DNA of 34,289 nt from contig JABGVR010000011.1 of the NCBI GenBank assembly GCA_018645985.1, forward strand, positions 1-34,289, in the 5' to 3' direction. A program made the position numbers and the translations under genes. Origin of the DNA: Hellea sp. (GTDB lineage: Bacteria > Pseudomonadota > Alphaproteobacteria > Caulobacterales > Maricaulaceae). The notes under the pieces are model-generated. The model was not told the DNA's origin and did not search any database. It saw only the letters and a program-made list of their open reading frames with translations. This document shows, piece after piece, positions 19,709-29,451 of this stretch. Positions within the stretch are counted from its first letter, which is position 1. Every line of letters begins with the position of its first letter.

Positions 19709-20530
19709 ATGTCAGCTCAGACAAGTGTTAAAAGAATAACTGCGCCTCAAATTACAGAGAGGAAAAACGGCAAACCAATTGTTTGTTTGACGGCTTATGA
19801 TGCTCCAACAGCAAATATTTTAGATGAATTCTGCGATATACTGTTAGTTGGTGATAGCGTAGGTATGGTAGTACACGGATTTACAACCACTGTTGGTGTA
19901 ACTCTTGATATGATGATTTTGCATGGTCAAGCCGTAATGCGTGGATCACAAAAGGCTCTCGTTGTAGTGGACTTACCCTTTGGTTCTTATGAGGACAGTG
20001 TTGAAACAGCATTTCGTAGTGCCTCTAGGGTTATGATGGAAACAGGATGCAATGCTGTTAAAATTGAGAGCGGGTCATATGCAGCTGAAACAATTAGTTA
20101 TCTCGTCGAGAGAGGAATTCCTGTTATGAGTCATGTAGGACTTCGACCTCAAAGTATGAATGTACTAGGAGGCTTCCGCGCTCGTGGAAGAAGAAAAGTA
20201 GTAGAAGATGAAATCATTGCCAATGCAATAGCTGCAGCTAATGCAGGGTCTTTCGCAGTAGTTGTGGAGGGTACGTCAGCTGAGATAGCAGAAAAGGTTA
20301 CAAAGTCAGTTAAAATTCCTACTATTGGTATTGGTGCTTCTAAAAAATGCGATGGTCAGATTCTAGTTACACCTGATATGCTAGGGCAATTTGACCGCGT
20401 ACCTAAGTTTGTGAAAAAATTTGCAGATATGAAAGGCTTGGTGGAAGGTGCTGTCAAAGACTATGCAGAGCAGGTAGGTAATAGAACTTTTCCAGCCGAA
20501 GAAAATACTTATAAATTTAAACATAAATAA
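19709..20530 (+). CDS. panB: 3-methyl-2-oxobutanoate hydroxymethyltransferase
   Basis: CLTAYDAPTANILDEFCDILLVGDSVGMVVHG, VVDLPFGSYE, VMSHVGLRPQSMNVLGGFRARGR, IPTIGIGASKKCDGQILVTPDMLG. Confidence 0.97.
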   Translation: MSAQTSVKRITAPQITERKNGKPIVCLTAYDAPTANILDEFCDILLVGDSVGMVVHGFTTTVGVTLDMMILHGQAVMRGSQKALVVVDLPFGSYEDSVETAFRSASRVMMETGCNAVKIESGSYAAETISYLVERGIPVMSHVGLRPQSMNVLGGFRARGRRKVVEDEIIANAIAAANAGSFAVVVEGTSAEIAEKVTKSVKIPTIGIGASKKCDGQILVTPDMLGQFDRVPKFVKKFADMKGLVEGAVKDYAEQVGNRTFPAEENTYKFKHK

Positions 20531-20644
20531 GACTTTTTTTAAAAATAATATACTGTTATCACGTTAGCTGTTGCGAAAGTATCACTTGAGAGATATGTTG
20601 TTTTTTAGCAGAAATTCATTTTGCAATTTTCAAAAGGTTTTTTA

Positions 20645-21361
20645 GTGGTTGATTTTATCAATGAAGTTGAAGAAGAGCTACGCAAGGATGAGTACAATCG
20701 ACTTCTCAGGCGCTATGGGCCTATTTTATTATCGATCATCATTATCGTTGTCATTATAGCGGGCATTATCGAATTTCGTAAATATTCAGAGGACAAAGCA
20801 GCAAGAGCAACGTCGGCAAGTTATGTTTCTGCATCGGATAAAGCTGCTGCAGGGGAAACTTTAACCGCAATTTCAGATTTTTTATCTCTGTCTGAAGAAG
20901 CCCCTTCCGGTTATTCAGGTCTTGCCCTTATGCGCGCTGCAGCCCTTCAGCTTGAGTCTGGAAATAATATTGAAGCTGTCCGTCTGTTCGATAGTGCATC
21001 CACTAGATTTAGTTTACCTAGGCATTCGCAATTAGCAGAAATCAAAGCGGCTTATATACTTGCAAGTGAAGGGCAATATTCAGATGTTATAAATCGATTA
21101 GGGCCTCTGGCGCAAAAGGATGCACCCTATGAGTTTTTAGCTCGAGAGCTACTAGGATTATCGGCATTTGCTTCTGGTGATAAAAACGTGGCCCGAGAGC
21201 AATTTAGTTATCTAGAATTTATTCCGGGTGTTCCACCAAATATTAGGGATAGAGCCAAGCAAAGCCTTAGTCTAATGAAGGCAAACGTAATTAACAGTGA
21301 TGGAGCTGAAACTGAGAATAATTCTGGCTCTATAACAACTGAGAAACCTGATGGAAATTAA
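20645..21361 (+). CDS. Tetratricopeptide-type membrane-anchored protein, YfgM-like
   Basis: VVDFINEVEEELRKDEYNRLLRRYGPILLSIIIIVVIIAGIIEF (N-terminal TM anchor) then helical repeats; located immediately upstream of bamB-der. GTG 20645 or TTG 20621 start. Confidence 0.8.
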   Translation: MVDFINEVEEELRKDEYNRLLRRYGPILLSIIIIVVIIAGIIEFRKYSEDKAARATSASYVSASDKAAAGETLTAISDFLSLSEEAPSGYSGLALMRAAALQLESGNNIEAVRLFDSASTRFSLPRHSQLAEIKAAYILASEGQYSDVINRLGPLAQKDAPYEFLARELLGLSAFASGDKNVAREQFSYLEFIPGVPPNIRDRAKQSLSLMKANVINSDGAETENNSGSITTEKPDGN

Positions 21362-21365
21362 ATTG

Positions 21366-22814
21366 ATGAAATATCTTTTCTGTATAATTTCAGCCCTACT
21401 GTTGAGTGGTTGTTCCACTATAAGTGGAATAGGTGACGCCGTAGGCTCAATTAACCCGTTTGATAGATCCGATGAAAAATCCAAGGAAGCTCAAGGTAAA
21501 GTTGCAGGTGAAACTGACCGAATTTCTATTTTGGAATTAAATGAGACTTTGAAAGAGTCAGAAACTATTAAGCCAGAACAAATTGTTTTGCCTCCTGCCT
21601 ACGCAAATGTTAATTGGCCCCAAGTGGGTGGTAACGCAGCACATGCTTTACAACATACTGATGCAAAAGGGAGCTTCAGAAAAATTTGGTCTAAAAGCAC
21701 AGGTAAGGGCTCTAACCGAAAAGGAAGAGTTGTCGCTCCCCCTGTTACAGATGATGGCTTAATATATGCTATGGATGGAAATAACTTAATTACTGCCATG
21801 GATGTTATTTCAGGAACTAAGTTATGGAGTTATAAGGTAGCCTTAAGAGAACGTCAAAGAACACGCATAGGAAGAGTTGGCATTGTAGAACGTGTTCGAG
21901 ATCCTCTTTCAATCCTTGACGGATCAGGAACAGATAAAGAGTCTGTAGGTGGTGGGATAGCTGTCGAAAATGGAAAGTTATTTGTTACATCAGGATTGGG
22001 TGTGGTGAGTGGCCTAGACTCCAAGACTGGGGAAGAGGTATGGCGTACCATTACAAGAACTCCAATGCACTCTGCCCCCACTGCTGCTGGCGGGCGTGTG
22101 TTTGCTGTCTCGGATGATAACGAATTATTTGCGTTCAACGCTGAAACCGGAGAAGTCATCTGGACATATCAAGGAATAGTTGAAAGCGCTAGGATGCTGA
22201 CTGCTCCAAGCCCTGCTGTCGTTGGAGATACAGTTATTTCTGGCTTTGCTTCTGGTGAGTTAATCGCATTAAGAGTGCAAAATGGTAGTGTTCTTTGGCA
22301 GGATGCTTTATCTTCAGCAGGGCAATTAACGCCCCTTGCTTCACTTAACGATATTGCTTCGGGACCAGTTGTAGATGATGGATATGTTATTGCATCAGCC
22401 CAGTCAGGGGTTACTAGTGCCTTTGATTTAAGAACTGGGCAGAGAATATGGACTCAGCCAGCTGGCTCGTTAAACTTTCCATTACTAGCTGGAGATTTTG
22501 TTTACCTTGCTATGACGGATGGTCGTATTATATGTATGTCTAAAATTGATGGTTCGGTAATATGGATTACTCAACTCCGTTCTCACAAAAATATAAAGAA
22601 AAAGAAAAAACGTATTTCTTACTCTGGTCCAATACTTGTAGGTGAAAGATTGTTGGTTATGTCATCAAAAGGCAAAGCAATAACATTAAACCCTTATGAT
22701 GGAATTATACTTGATGAGTTTAAGATTGGTGGGAATGTTTTTATTGCTCCAGTAATTGCGAATGAAACTGTATTCGTAATGACCAATTCTGCTAAACTTA
22801 TCGCTTTCCGTTAG
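21366..22814 (+). CDS. bamB: Outer-membrane protein assembly factor BamB (PQQ-like beta-propeller lipoprotein)
   Basis: Lipobox LLLSGCS; propeller repeats (GTKLWSYKV, GEEVWRTITRTPMHSAPTAAGGRVF, GEVIWTYQG, GSVIWITQL). ATG at 21366 preferred over track start 21351. Confidence 0.92.
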   Translation: MKYLFCIISALLLSGCSTISGIGDAVGSINPFDRSDEKSKEAQGKVAGETDRISILELNETLKESETIKPEQIVLPPAYANVNWPQVGGNAAHALQHTDAKGSFRKIWSKSTGKGSNRKGRVVAPPVTDDGLIYAMDGNNLITAMDVISGTKLWSYKVALRERQRTRIGRVGIVERVRDPLSILDGSGTDKESVGGGIAVENGKLFVTSGLGVVSGLDSKTGEEVWRTITRTPMHSAPTAAGGRVFAVSDDNELFAFNAETGEVIWTYQGIVESARMLTAPSPAVVGDTVISGFASGELIALRVQNGSVLWQDALSSAGQLTPLASLNDIASGPVVDDGYVIASAQSGVTSAFDLRTGQRIWTQPAGSLNFPLLAGDFVYLAMTDGRIICMSKIDGSVIWITQLRSHKNIKKKKKRISYSGPILVGERLLVMSSKGKAITLNPYDGIILDEFKIGGNVFIAPVIANETVFVMTNSAKLIAFR

Positions 22815-22824
22815 TTTTGTAATC

Positions 22825-24279
22825 ATGTCTATGGACCCTGAAAATTTTGAGGAAGTTAAATCCAATTTTGACTCGTCTGGAGAGCTTCGTCCTGCAAAAA
22901 TTGCAATTGTAGGTAGACCTAATGTTGGAAAATCAACGATATTTAATCGTTTAGCGGGTAAAAAGTTGGCAATTGTTAATGATACTCCCGGTGTAACCAG
23001 AGATATTCGTGAGGTTAGGTCAAAGCTTCGTGGTCATAGTATGGTGCTGATGGACACAGCTGGATTCGAGAATGCTAAAGGCCATAAAATTGAAGCTAAA
23101 ATGCGTGCTCAAACCGAGTTGGCTGTACTCGATGCTGATATAGTTTTATTTGTATATGATGCTCGCGAAGGTGTGACTCCACTTGATCGCAACTTTGCAC
23201 AATATGTCAGACGTAGCAATAAGACAACTTTTTTAGTAGCGAATAAATGTGAAAGTTCTGCTGCTGATGCTGGTATCACTGATGGTTATTCTCTTGGTAT
23301 GGGGGACCCTATAGAGGTGGCTGCCGAGCATAACATCGGTTTTGGAGAGTTGGATGATGCGGTTGAACTTGCTTTACGTGACGTTGACCTTAATATTAGA
23401 GATGATAATATCGATTATGAAGAGGCACCTGTTCGTATCGCTATTGTGGGCCGACCAAATGCAGGAAAATCTACGTTAATCAATACTTTAATTGGTGAAA
23501 ATAGACTTCTGGTTGGACCTGAGGCTGGTATTACTCGTGACTCTATAACTATTGATTATATGTGGCAAGGCCGCCGCGTTCAATTTCATGATACAGCTGG
23601 GTTACGTAAAAAATCAAAGGTTCATGAAACACTGGAAGTACTTTCTGTGCAAGACACATTGAGAGCGATTAAATTTGCTCAAGTTGTCATTTTATTAATG
23701 GACTCAACTCAGCCACTTGATAAGCAAGACCTTCAAATAGCAGCATTATGCGAACGTGAAGGTAGAGCTCTCGTTTTAGGAGCGTCAAAGTGGGATTTAG
23801 TAAAAAACAAGTCAGAAGCTTCAAAATTTCTACGTGATGAAACTAAGAGGTTATTGCCCCAGTTGAGGGGGTTAGAAATAATTATGTTTTCAGGATTGAC
23901 GGGTAAGAGTGTTGATCGTTTATTACCTGCTATTGAACGTGTACAGATTAATTGGTCTGCCAAAGTAAAAACATCAGATTTAAATGACTGGTTACGTGAA
24001 AAAGTACAGCGCCATCCGCCCCCAGCTGTTAACGGTAGGCGTATCAAACCGAAATATATAAGTCAGACTAAAACAAGGCCCCCCACGTTTATTCTAAAGT
24101 GCTCACGAGCAACCAAGTTGCCTGAAAGTTATAAACGATACTTAATTAATGGCCTCAGAGAAGATTTTGATCTCCCGTCAGTTCCAATTAGGTTTTTTGT
24201 AAGAGCGGATGAAAATCCATATGATAATACAGTTCGCAAACAAGGAATAGAACCTTTACGAACAAAAGATAGGCCTTAA
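22825..24279 (+). CDS. der: Ribosome biogenesis GTPase Der
   Basis: Two G domains: VGRPNVGKSTIFNRL...DTPGVTRD and VGRPNAGKSTLINTL...GITRDSI; C-terminal KH-like domain. Confidence 0.97.
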   Translation: MSMDPENFEEVKSNFDSSGELRPAKIAIVGRPNVGKSTIFNRLAGKKLAIVNDTPGVTRDIREVRSKLRGHSMVLMDTAGFENAKGHKIEAKMRAQTELAVLDADIVLFVYDAREGVTPLDRNFAQYVRRSNKTTFLVANKCESSAADAGITDGYSLGMGDPIEVAAEHNIGFGELDDAVELALRDVDLNIRDDNIDYEEAPVRIAIVGRPNAGKSTLINTLIGENRLLVGPEAGITRDSITIDYMWQGRRVQFHDTAGLRKKSKVHETLEVLSVQDTLRAIKFAQVVILLMDSTQPLDKQDLQIAALCEREGRALVLGASKWDLVKNKSEASKFLRDETKRLLPQLRGLEIIMFSGLTGKSVDRLLPAIERVQINWSAKVKTSDLNDWLREKVQRHPPPAVNGRRIKPKYISQTKTRPPTFILKCSRATKLPESYKRYLINGLREDFDLPSVPIRFFVRADENPYDNTVRKQGIEPLRTKDRP

Positions 24280-25350
24280 TTAACCTATTTGTCCTCTGTG
24301 CCTGAGCTTATGGTCTGCAAGTACACAAGCTAACATTGCTTCTGCTACAGGTACACCTCTAATGCCGACGCAGGGATCATGTCTTCCTTTTGTTTTTAAA
24401 TCAATTTCTTGACCGTCTGAATTAATACTTTGTACGGTTTTTAATATTGACGATGTTGGTTTAATAGCTATGCGAACGATAATATCATCCCCATTAGAAA
24501 TACCGCCTAATATTCCGCCGGAGTTGTTACTTAGAAAATGTGGTTTTCCGTTATTCATTCTTAATTCATCAGCATTTTGTGTTCCACTTAGTCCAGCTGA
24601 ATTAAAACCTGCACCAATTTCAACGCCTTTCACTGCATTTATACTCATCATACCCATCGCAATATCAGAGTCTAATTTTCCATAAATTGGAGCCCCCCAG
24701 CCTGCTGGAACGCCAGAGGCATGTACTTCAATAATCGCCCCTATTGAATTTCCATCTTTTCTAGTGGTGTCTAAATAAGTTTCCCATTTTGCAATAGAAT
24801 CTGGATCAGGACACCAGAATGGGTTGCTATCTGTGATAGCCCAACTAAATTTTTCTCTATTTACTTTTAATTCTCCAATCTGTACGACTGCCCCTCTAAT
24901 ATTTATTTTTTCCCCTAATACTTTTCTAGCAATTGCCCCAGCCGCAACTCGATTAGCAGTTTCACGAGCAGAACTCCTTCCACCACCTCTATAATCACGT
25001 ATGCCATATTTATTATGATATGTCATATCTGCGTGACCCGGACGATAACTTGATTTTATTTCTGAGTAATCTTTACTTCGTTGGTCTGTATTTTTTATCA
25101 TTAAACTTATTGGAGTACCGGTTGTTTTTCCTTCAAATACTCCCGATAAAATTTGAACAATATCAGCCTCTCTTCTTTGAGTTACAAAACGTGAAGTACC
25201 TGGTTTTCTTTTGTCTAAATGTTTTTGAATGTCTGTTTCTGATAGTTTTATAAGTGGTGGGCAGCCGTCGATAACGCAACCTATAGCTGGGCCGTGACTT
25301 TCGCCCCATGTTGTAAACCGAAATAGGTGCCCGAAGGTATTGTGTGACAT
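24280..25350 (-). CDS. aroC: Chorismate synthase
   Basis: [73 protein letters not shown]. Confidence 0.97.
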   Translation of the reverse strand: MSHNTFGHLFRFTTWGESHGPAIGCVIDGCPPLIKLSETDIQKHLDKRKPGTSRFVTQRREADIVQILSGVFEGKTTGTPISLMIKNTDQRSKDYSEIKSSYRPGHADMTYHNKYGIRDYRGGGRSSARETANRVAAGAIARKVLGEKINIRGAVVQIGELKVNREKFSWAITDSNPFWCPDPDSIAKWETYLDTTRKDGNSIGAIIEVHASGVPAGWGAPIYGKLDSDIAMGMMSINAVKGVEIGAGFNSAGLSGTQNADELRMNNGKPHFLSNNSGGILGGISNGDDIIVRIAIKPTSSILKTVQSINSDGQEIDLKTKGRHDPCVGIRGVPVAEAMLACVLADHKLRHRGQIG

Positions 25351-25441
25351 ACCTTTTTCTTTAGACGGCTAAGTTATATAATGCCAGAAGAAGTTAAGAA
25401 AAATTTTGAAGGGTATTTCGAAATATACATTATTTTTGAAT

Positions 25442-25470
25442 AAAAAAAATGGAGGGCTAACCCTCCATTT
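25442..25470 (-). terminator. Rho-independent terminator of the TonB-dependent receptor gene
   Basis: 10-bp perfect inverted repeat AAATGGAGGG-CTAA-CCCTCCATTT (25447-25470) with an A-run at 25442-25449, i.e. a U-run on the minus-strand transcript, just after the stop at 25493. Confidence 0.85.
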
Positions 25471-25492
25471 TCTAATTAAGACCTACACTTAA

Positions 25493-28400
25493 CTAAAAGT
25501 TATAATTAGCACCAAATCTAATTTCATATGCTGAGGCATCGAAACTAGTTGAGAATGGTTGTCCCTCCACCAATGTACGAGGGAAACCAGGTTGCTCAAG
25601 AACACCCCATTTATCATTAACTAAATTAGTTAGATTATCAATGACCATAAACACTTGCGCTCTGTCGCCATCACGCATACCTGGTAATTCTTGAGAAATC
25701 TTTAAGTCAACTTTTGTCCAGCTTGGACCGGTGAATTGATTCCTCGTTGTGCCTTGTTGAAGTATGCTTGAGTTACCTAGAAACGGAGTGAAACTATATA
25801 TACTGTTTTCTACTCCAGCTTGGGTTCTGCTGTACGGACGGCCTGAACTGGATTGGAAGAACGCAAAGATTCTAGTATCATAATCTTTCCAGAAATCTTT
25901 TGTGTAAGATACTGAACCAGAAAAACGATGCTTAATATTATAATTTGAAGGCGCCAATATCTCCTCTTGTGGATCTAGGAAAGCTCTGTTGTTGTAGTTT
26001 GAAAATGCTACAGAACTTGTCATTGGAGATACATCTTTTGCATCTGAATAAGCATAACCAAAGGTTGCTGCCCATCCACTATCCCAGTCCTTTGAGATGC
26101 CTAGTGAGGCTACGAAGGCCTCATTACCAACTTCACTATTAGTAAGGATAAAGGCATCCATATTAGGGCTGTCATATGTAGGATATGTAACACCATCAAC
26201 AATTCGTGTTCCGTCCTGAATAAGGTCGGCACGTTTAATTATTGCCGTATCTTTACTTTGCGAAATTAATAGATCTGCTTGGAATAACCATGGACCACCA
26301 AATATGTCTTCGCCTGTATTAAAATCTGGTGTCCATGTGGCTCCTAGAGAGTACTTCCAATCGGATGGAATTTTAAAGTTAGGGTCAAGATAATTAAGTT
26401 CAAAATTACTACCTACCCCTGTGGCAACAGAGTCATAGACTACATCAGGTATAGCATAACCAGCAAAGTTAGGCACTCCATCTTCACCACCGGAGTATGT
26501 TTGAGCAAACAAGTCAATTGGGTTTGGTTGACCACTTCGACCAGCACGAGCGAGTGCACCTACTTGATCAATGTTATTTGCTGAATAGTTGTTTGAAAGC
26601 CAAACATTTGGATTACCACCGGAGTACCTACCAATTCCACCTCGAAGTTGTAAGTCGTTAGCAGCATCCCATGTAAATGCTAGGCGAGGCTGCAAAAGGC
26701 TTTTGCCATCGAGTGTTTGAGAATTGGAAAAACCATATTCTTGTACGAAATCTGGATTTTCTGTGGGTGCATCTGAGGTCGTATACCAATCAAAACGTGC
26801 TCCGGCTATAACAGACAAGCTGTCGTTTAATTGTATTTCATCCTGAGCATATACTGTGTTGATTGCGTAACCCCAATCAGCTGCAGCATCTACAGGGTTT
26901 TGAGATGGTGAGTTGTTGTAGTATATACGATCAACAAGACCGGCTTCAAATTCATCAATACCATTAAAACGAAGTTCCGTTTCCGTATGTTGTACAAATA
27001 AATTAAAGATGTCTAAATTGCGGTGTTCCGCTCCAAATAGTAATGAATGGTTTCCTGCATCATAATTCGCTCTGAAAGATAAATCTAGTTGATCATATGC
27101 AAGTTTATTGGATTGACGGCTATCGTCTCCGCCAAGGTAGACTGTTACGCCACGATCAGTGCTTATCTGGATTTCTCCAAAATCATTACCTCCAATTGAA
27201 CGCACATCATTTTCAAGATCTAGGTAACCTACTCTGACCTCTGTTGAGAAATTATCAGTCCAATCTGAATATATGGCTCCAGATATAGATTCTAATTTAG
27301 AGCCTCTGTTGTAGAGGTGATTTGAGAATTCATATTCATCACTATCCCCGTCAGAGCGTACCGTATTGAAGCCATCATTATAATTGTAGGTGAAGGCTGC
27401 TCTGTGCTGATCGTTAATATTCCAGTCGAGCTTAACCAATATTTTCTCATCGGCATTCGCAAAACTTGAAGGAGTTGTACCTGGATTATACTGATAGACT
27501 CGGTTAGATATCTCTGAGATTCGATCGAGTTCTGCTTGACTAACTTGGAAGTTACCTGTTCCTATAGTTTGGTCTAAGTTAAATGTGTTTGCACCTTCTA
27601 GTTTTTCGTAAGCGACACTGAAGAAAAGCTTGTCTTTGATGATTGGGCCATTAACATTTATTCCGTAACGAATTTCATCATAATCATTGTAATTAGCGTC
27701 TCTACCGTCAACTTTCTTACCACGCAACCCATTGTCGGTGTAATCCATGAATGCTCCACCGTGGATTTCGTTCGTTCCAGATTTTGTAACTGAGTTAATA
27801 TTACATGCAGTAAATCCACCATACTTTACATCAAACGGTGCTATTTCAACTGAAACCTGTTCAATGGCATCAAAAGGAAATGGTTGGCGCTCTGTGGGGT
27901 AGCCATTTGAATTTAATCCAAAAGCATCATTCATGGAAATGCCGTCAAGAGTTATAGAGTTAAATCTTGAGCTTTGCCCCACGCATTGAACTGAGTTTAT
28001 ATCTCCTCTAGATTCATCAACATAAACGCGAGGGTCTAATCTTATTATATCAGCTATATTTCTATTTATTGCGGGTGCATTTTCCAGTGTAACCTGGCTA
28101 AAAGTGGCGCTAGGGCCAACAGCTACGTCAGCTAAAACTTGCTTTTGCGCTACAACAATAATTTCATCTACGGAACTTGTATCGAGAGAAAAGTTCATGG
28201 CGGTGGACCCACCAAGCGAAAGATTAACGTTTTCAACCCGTTCCCCTTGGTAGCCGTTTGCTGATACTGTTACATCATACTGACCCGAAACTGGTAAGTT
28301 CCGGACTGCAAAACTTCCAGAGCTGTCAGTTTTTGCGCTTCTCGTTAAGCTTGTTGCCGTATTTGTTATAGTTACCTGTGCGCCAGATAAAGGGGTACTG

Positions 28401-28537
28401 CTTGATGTTGTAACATATCCTTGTACCTCAGAGGTTGTAACCTGCGCTTGTGCTATCGAACCTAGGCTCATAGCAAGGGCTATAGATGATGTGCTCATGA
28501 TGGCTTTAAAGCCAAGTGAAGTAATGTGTGAGTTCAT
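25493..28537 (-). CDS. TonB-dependent receptor with N-terminal carboxypeptidase-regulatory-like domain (Oar-like)
   Basis: Signal peptide; VQGYVTTSSSTPLSGAQVTITNTATSLTRSAKTDSSGSFAVRNLPVSGQYDVTVSANGYQ (CarboxypepD_reg-like); plug and long beta-barrel ending in aromatic YEIRFGANYNF. Confidence 0.92.
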   Translation of the reverse strand: MNSHITSLGFKAIMSTSSIALAMSLGSIAQAQVTTSEVQGYVTTSSSTPLSGAQVTITNTATSLTRSAKTDSSGSFAVRNLPVSGQYDVTVSANGYQGERVENVNLSLGGSTAMNFSLDTSSVDEIIVVAQKQVLADVAVGPSATFSQVTLENAPAINRNIADIIRLDPRVYVDESRGDINSVQCVGQSSRFNSITLDGISMNDAFGLNSNGYPTERQPFPFDAIEQVSVEIAPFDVKYGGFTACNINSVTKSGTNEIHGGAFMDYTDNGLRGKKVDGRDANYNDYDEIRYGINVNGPIIKDKLFFSVAYEKLEGANTFNLDQTIGTGNFQVSQAELDRISEISNRVYQYNPGTTPSSFANADEKILVKLDWNINDQHRAAFTYNYNDGFNTVRSDGDSDEYEFSNHLYNRGSKLESISGAIYSDWTDNFSTEVRVGYLDLENDVRSIGGNDFGEIQISTDRGVTVYLGGDDSRQSNKLAYDQLDLSFRANYDAGNHSLLFGAEHRNLDIFNLFVQHTETELRFNGIDEFEAGLVDRIYYNNSPSQNPVDAAADWGYAINTVYAQDEIQLNDSLSVIAGARFDWYTTSDAPTENPDFVQEYGFSNSQTLDGKSLLQPRLAFTWDAANDLQLRGGIGRYSGGNPNVWLSNNYSANNIDQVGALARAGRSGQPNPIDLFAQTYSGGEDGVPNFAGYAIPDVVYDSVATGVGSNFELNYLDPNFKIPSDWKYSLGATWTPDFNTGEDIFGGPWLFQADLLISQSKDTAIIKRADLIQDGTRIVDGVTYPTYDSPNMDAFILTNSEVGNEAFVASLGISKDWDSGWAATFGYAYSDAKDVSPMTSSVAFSNYNNRAFLDPQEEILAPSNYNIKHRFSGSVSYTKDFWKDYDTRIFAFFQSSSGRPYSRTQAGVENSIYSFTPFLGNSSILQQGTTRNQFTGPSWTKVDLKISQELPGMRDGDRAQVFMVIDNLTNLVNDKWGVLEQPGFPRTLVEGQPFSTSFDASAYEIRFGANYNF

Positions 28538-28555
28538 TTAATTCTCTTTGGGTTG

Positions 28556-28569
28556 TGAGATTTATCTCA
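28556..28569. promoter_or_regulatory. 14-bp palindrome in the 5' region of the TonB-dependent receptor
   Basis: TGAGAT-TT-ATCTCA, perfect inverted repeat 19 nt from the start codon at 28537. Confidence 0.45.
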
Positions 28570-28675
28570 GGTGAATCATTAAATATTTTTAATATTAGGT
28601 TTTATTAACTAGTTTTTGTGTTTTGTGCCACTGCTGCGTAAAAGAAAATTGTGAATTGTAATTATTTTTTTTATT

Positions 28676-28693
28676 TGTTGTAACCTTACAACA
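28676..28693. promoter_or_regulatory. 18-bp perfect palindrome, candidate operator
   Basis: TGTTGTAA-CC-TTACAACA in the divergent intergenic region between the TonB-dependent receptor and udk. Confidence 0.55.
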
Positions 28694-28797
28694 CCCTCTG
28701 TTATCTCTTAGTATATAAAAATTGTAAGTTTTAATATCTATAGCATCGACAATTATGGTTTGTTAGTTAAGGCTGCATTTAAAAAAAAGTATTGTTC

Positions 28798-29430
28798 ATG
28801 TCCCTAATCATAGCCATTTCAGGCGGCAGCTGTTCCGGAAAAACCACTTTAGCAAAGCTCTTGCAAAAACGTTTAGGGAACAATCGCTCAATGATTATTA
28901 GTCAGGACGATTATTATCTAGATATTCGCGAGAGGGTGAAAGATAATAAAATTCCAAACTTTGATATTCCTGAGGCTCTTGATTTTAATTTACTATTTGA
29001 AAACCTTAAATGCTTGAAGGATAAAAAGTCAGTTGTTTTACCGAGATATGATTTTTCAATACATCAAAGAATTGCTAGCACTAACCTTACAGACCCAAAA
29101 GATTTTATAATCGTAGAAGGATTATTATTGTTAGATAATACTGATGTTAGAGGTTTTGTAGATTTGTCTGTTTATATATCTTGCCCTCAAGACATCCGGT
29201 TTGAGCGAAGGCTTACTAGAGACATTAAAGAGAGAAAAAGAACAAAAGAATTCGTTATTAAACAATTTTCAAATGATGTTGAGCCAGCACATATTAAATA
29301 TATTCAACCTTCTTCTGCGCATGCAGATTTAATTATAGATCAAAATGATTTCATAAACTCTGTTGACCAAGTGCTTGATACTATTATTGACTGTCTCTCA
29401 AATATTGATTCTAAAAAATCAGTTTATTAA
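28798..29430 (+). CDS. udk: Uridine kinase
   Basis: P-loop AISGGSCSGKTTLAKLL, SQDDYYLD, NFDIPEALDF, VEGLLLL, ERRLTRDIKER motifs. ATG at 28798 preferred over TTG 28792. Confidence 0.9.
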   Translation: MSLIIAISGGSCSGKTTLAKLLQKRLGNNRSMIISQDDYYLDIRERVKDNKIPNFDIPEALDFNLLFENLKCLKDKKSVVLPRYDFSIHQRIASTNLTDPKDFIIVEGLLLLDNTDVRGFVDLSVYISCPQDIRFERRLTRDIKERKRTKEFVIKQFSNDVEPAHIKYIQPSSAHADLIIDQNDFINSVDQVLDTIIDCLSNIDSKKSVY

Positions 29431-29451
29431 ATACTATTCTTGGGAGCTTTT

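Noticed and set aside
19709-20530. panB without adjacent panC as a possible pathway gap
   Set aside because: panB and panC are often unlinked; one window cannot show absence.
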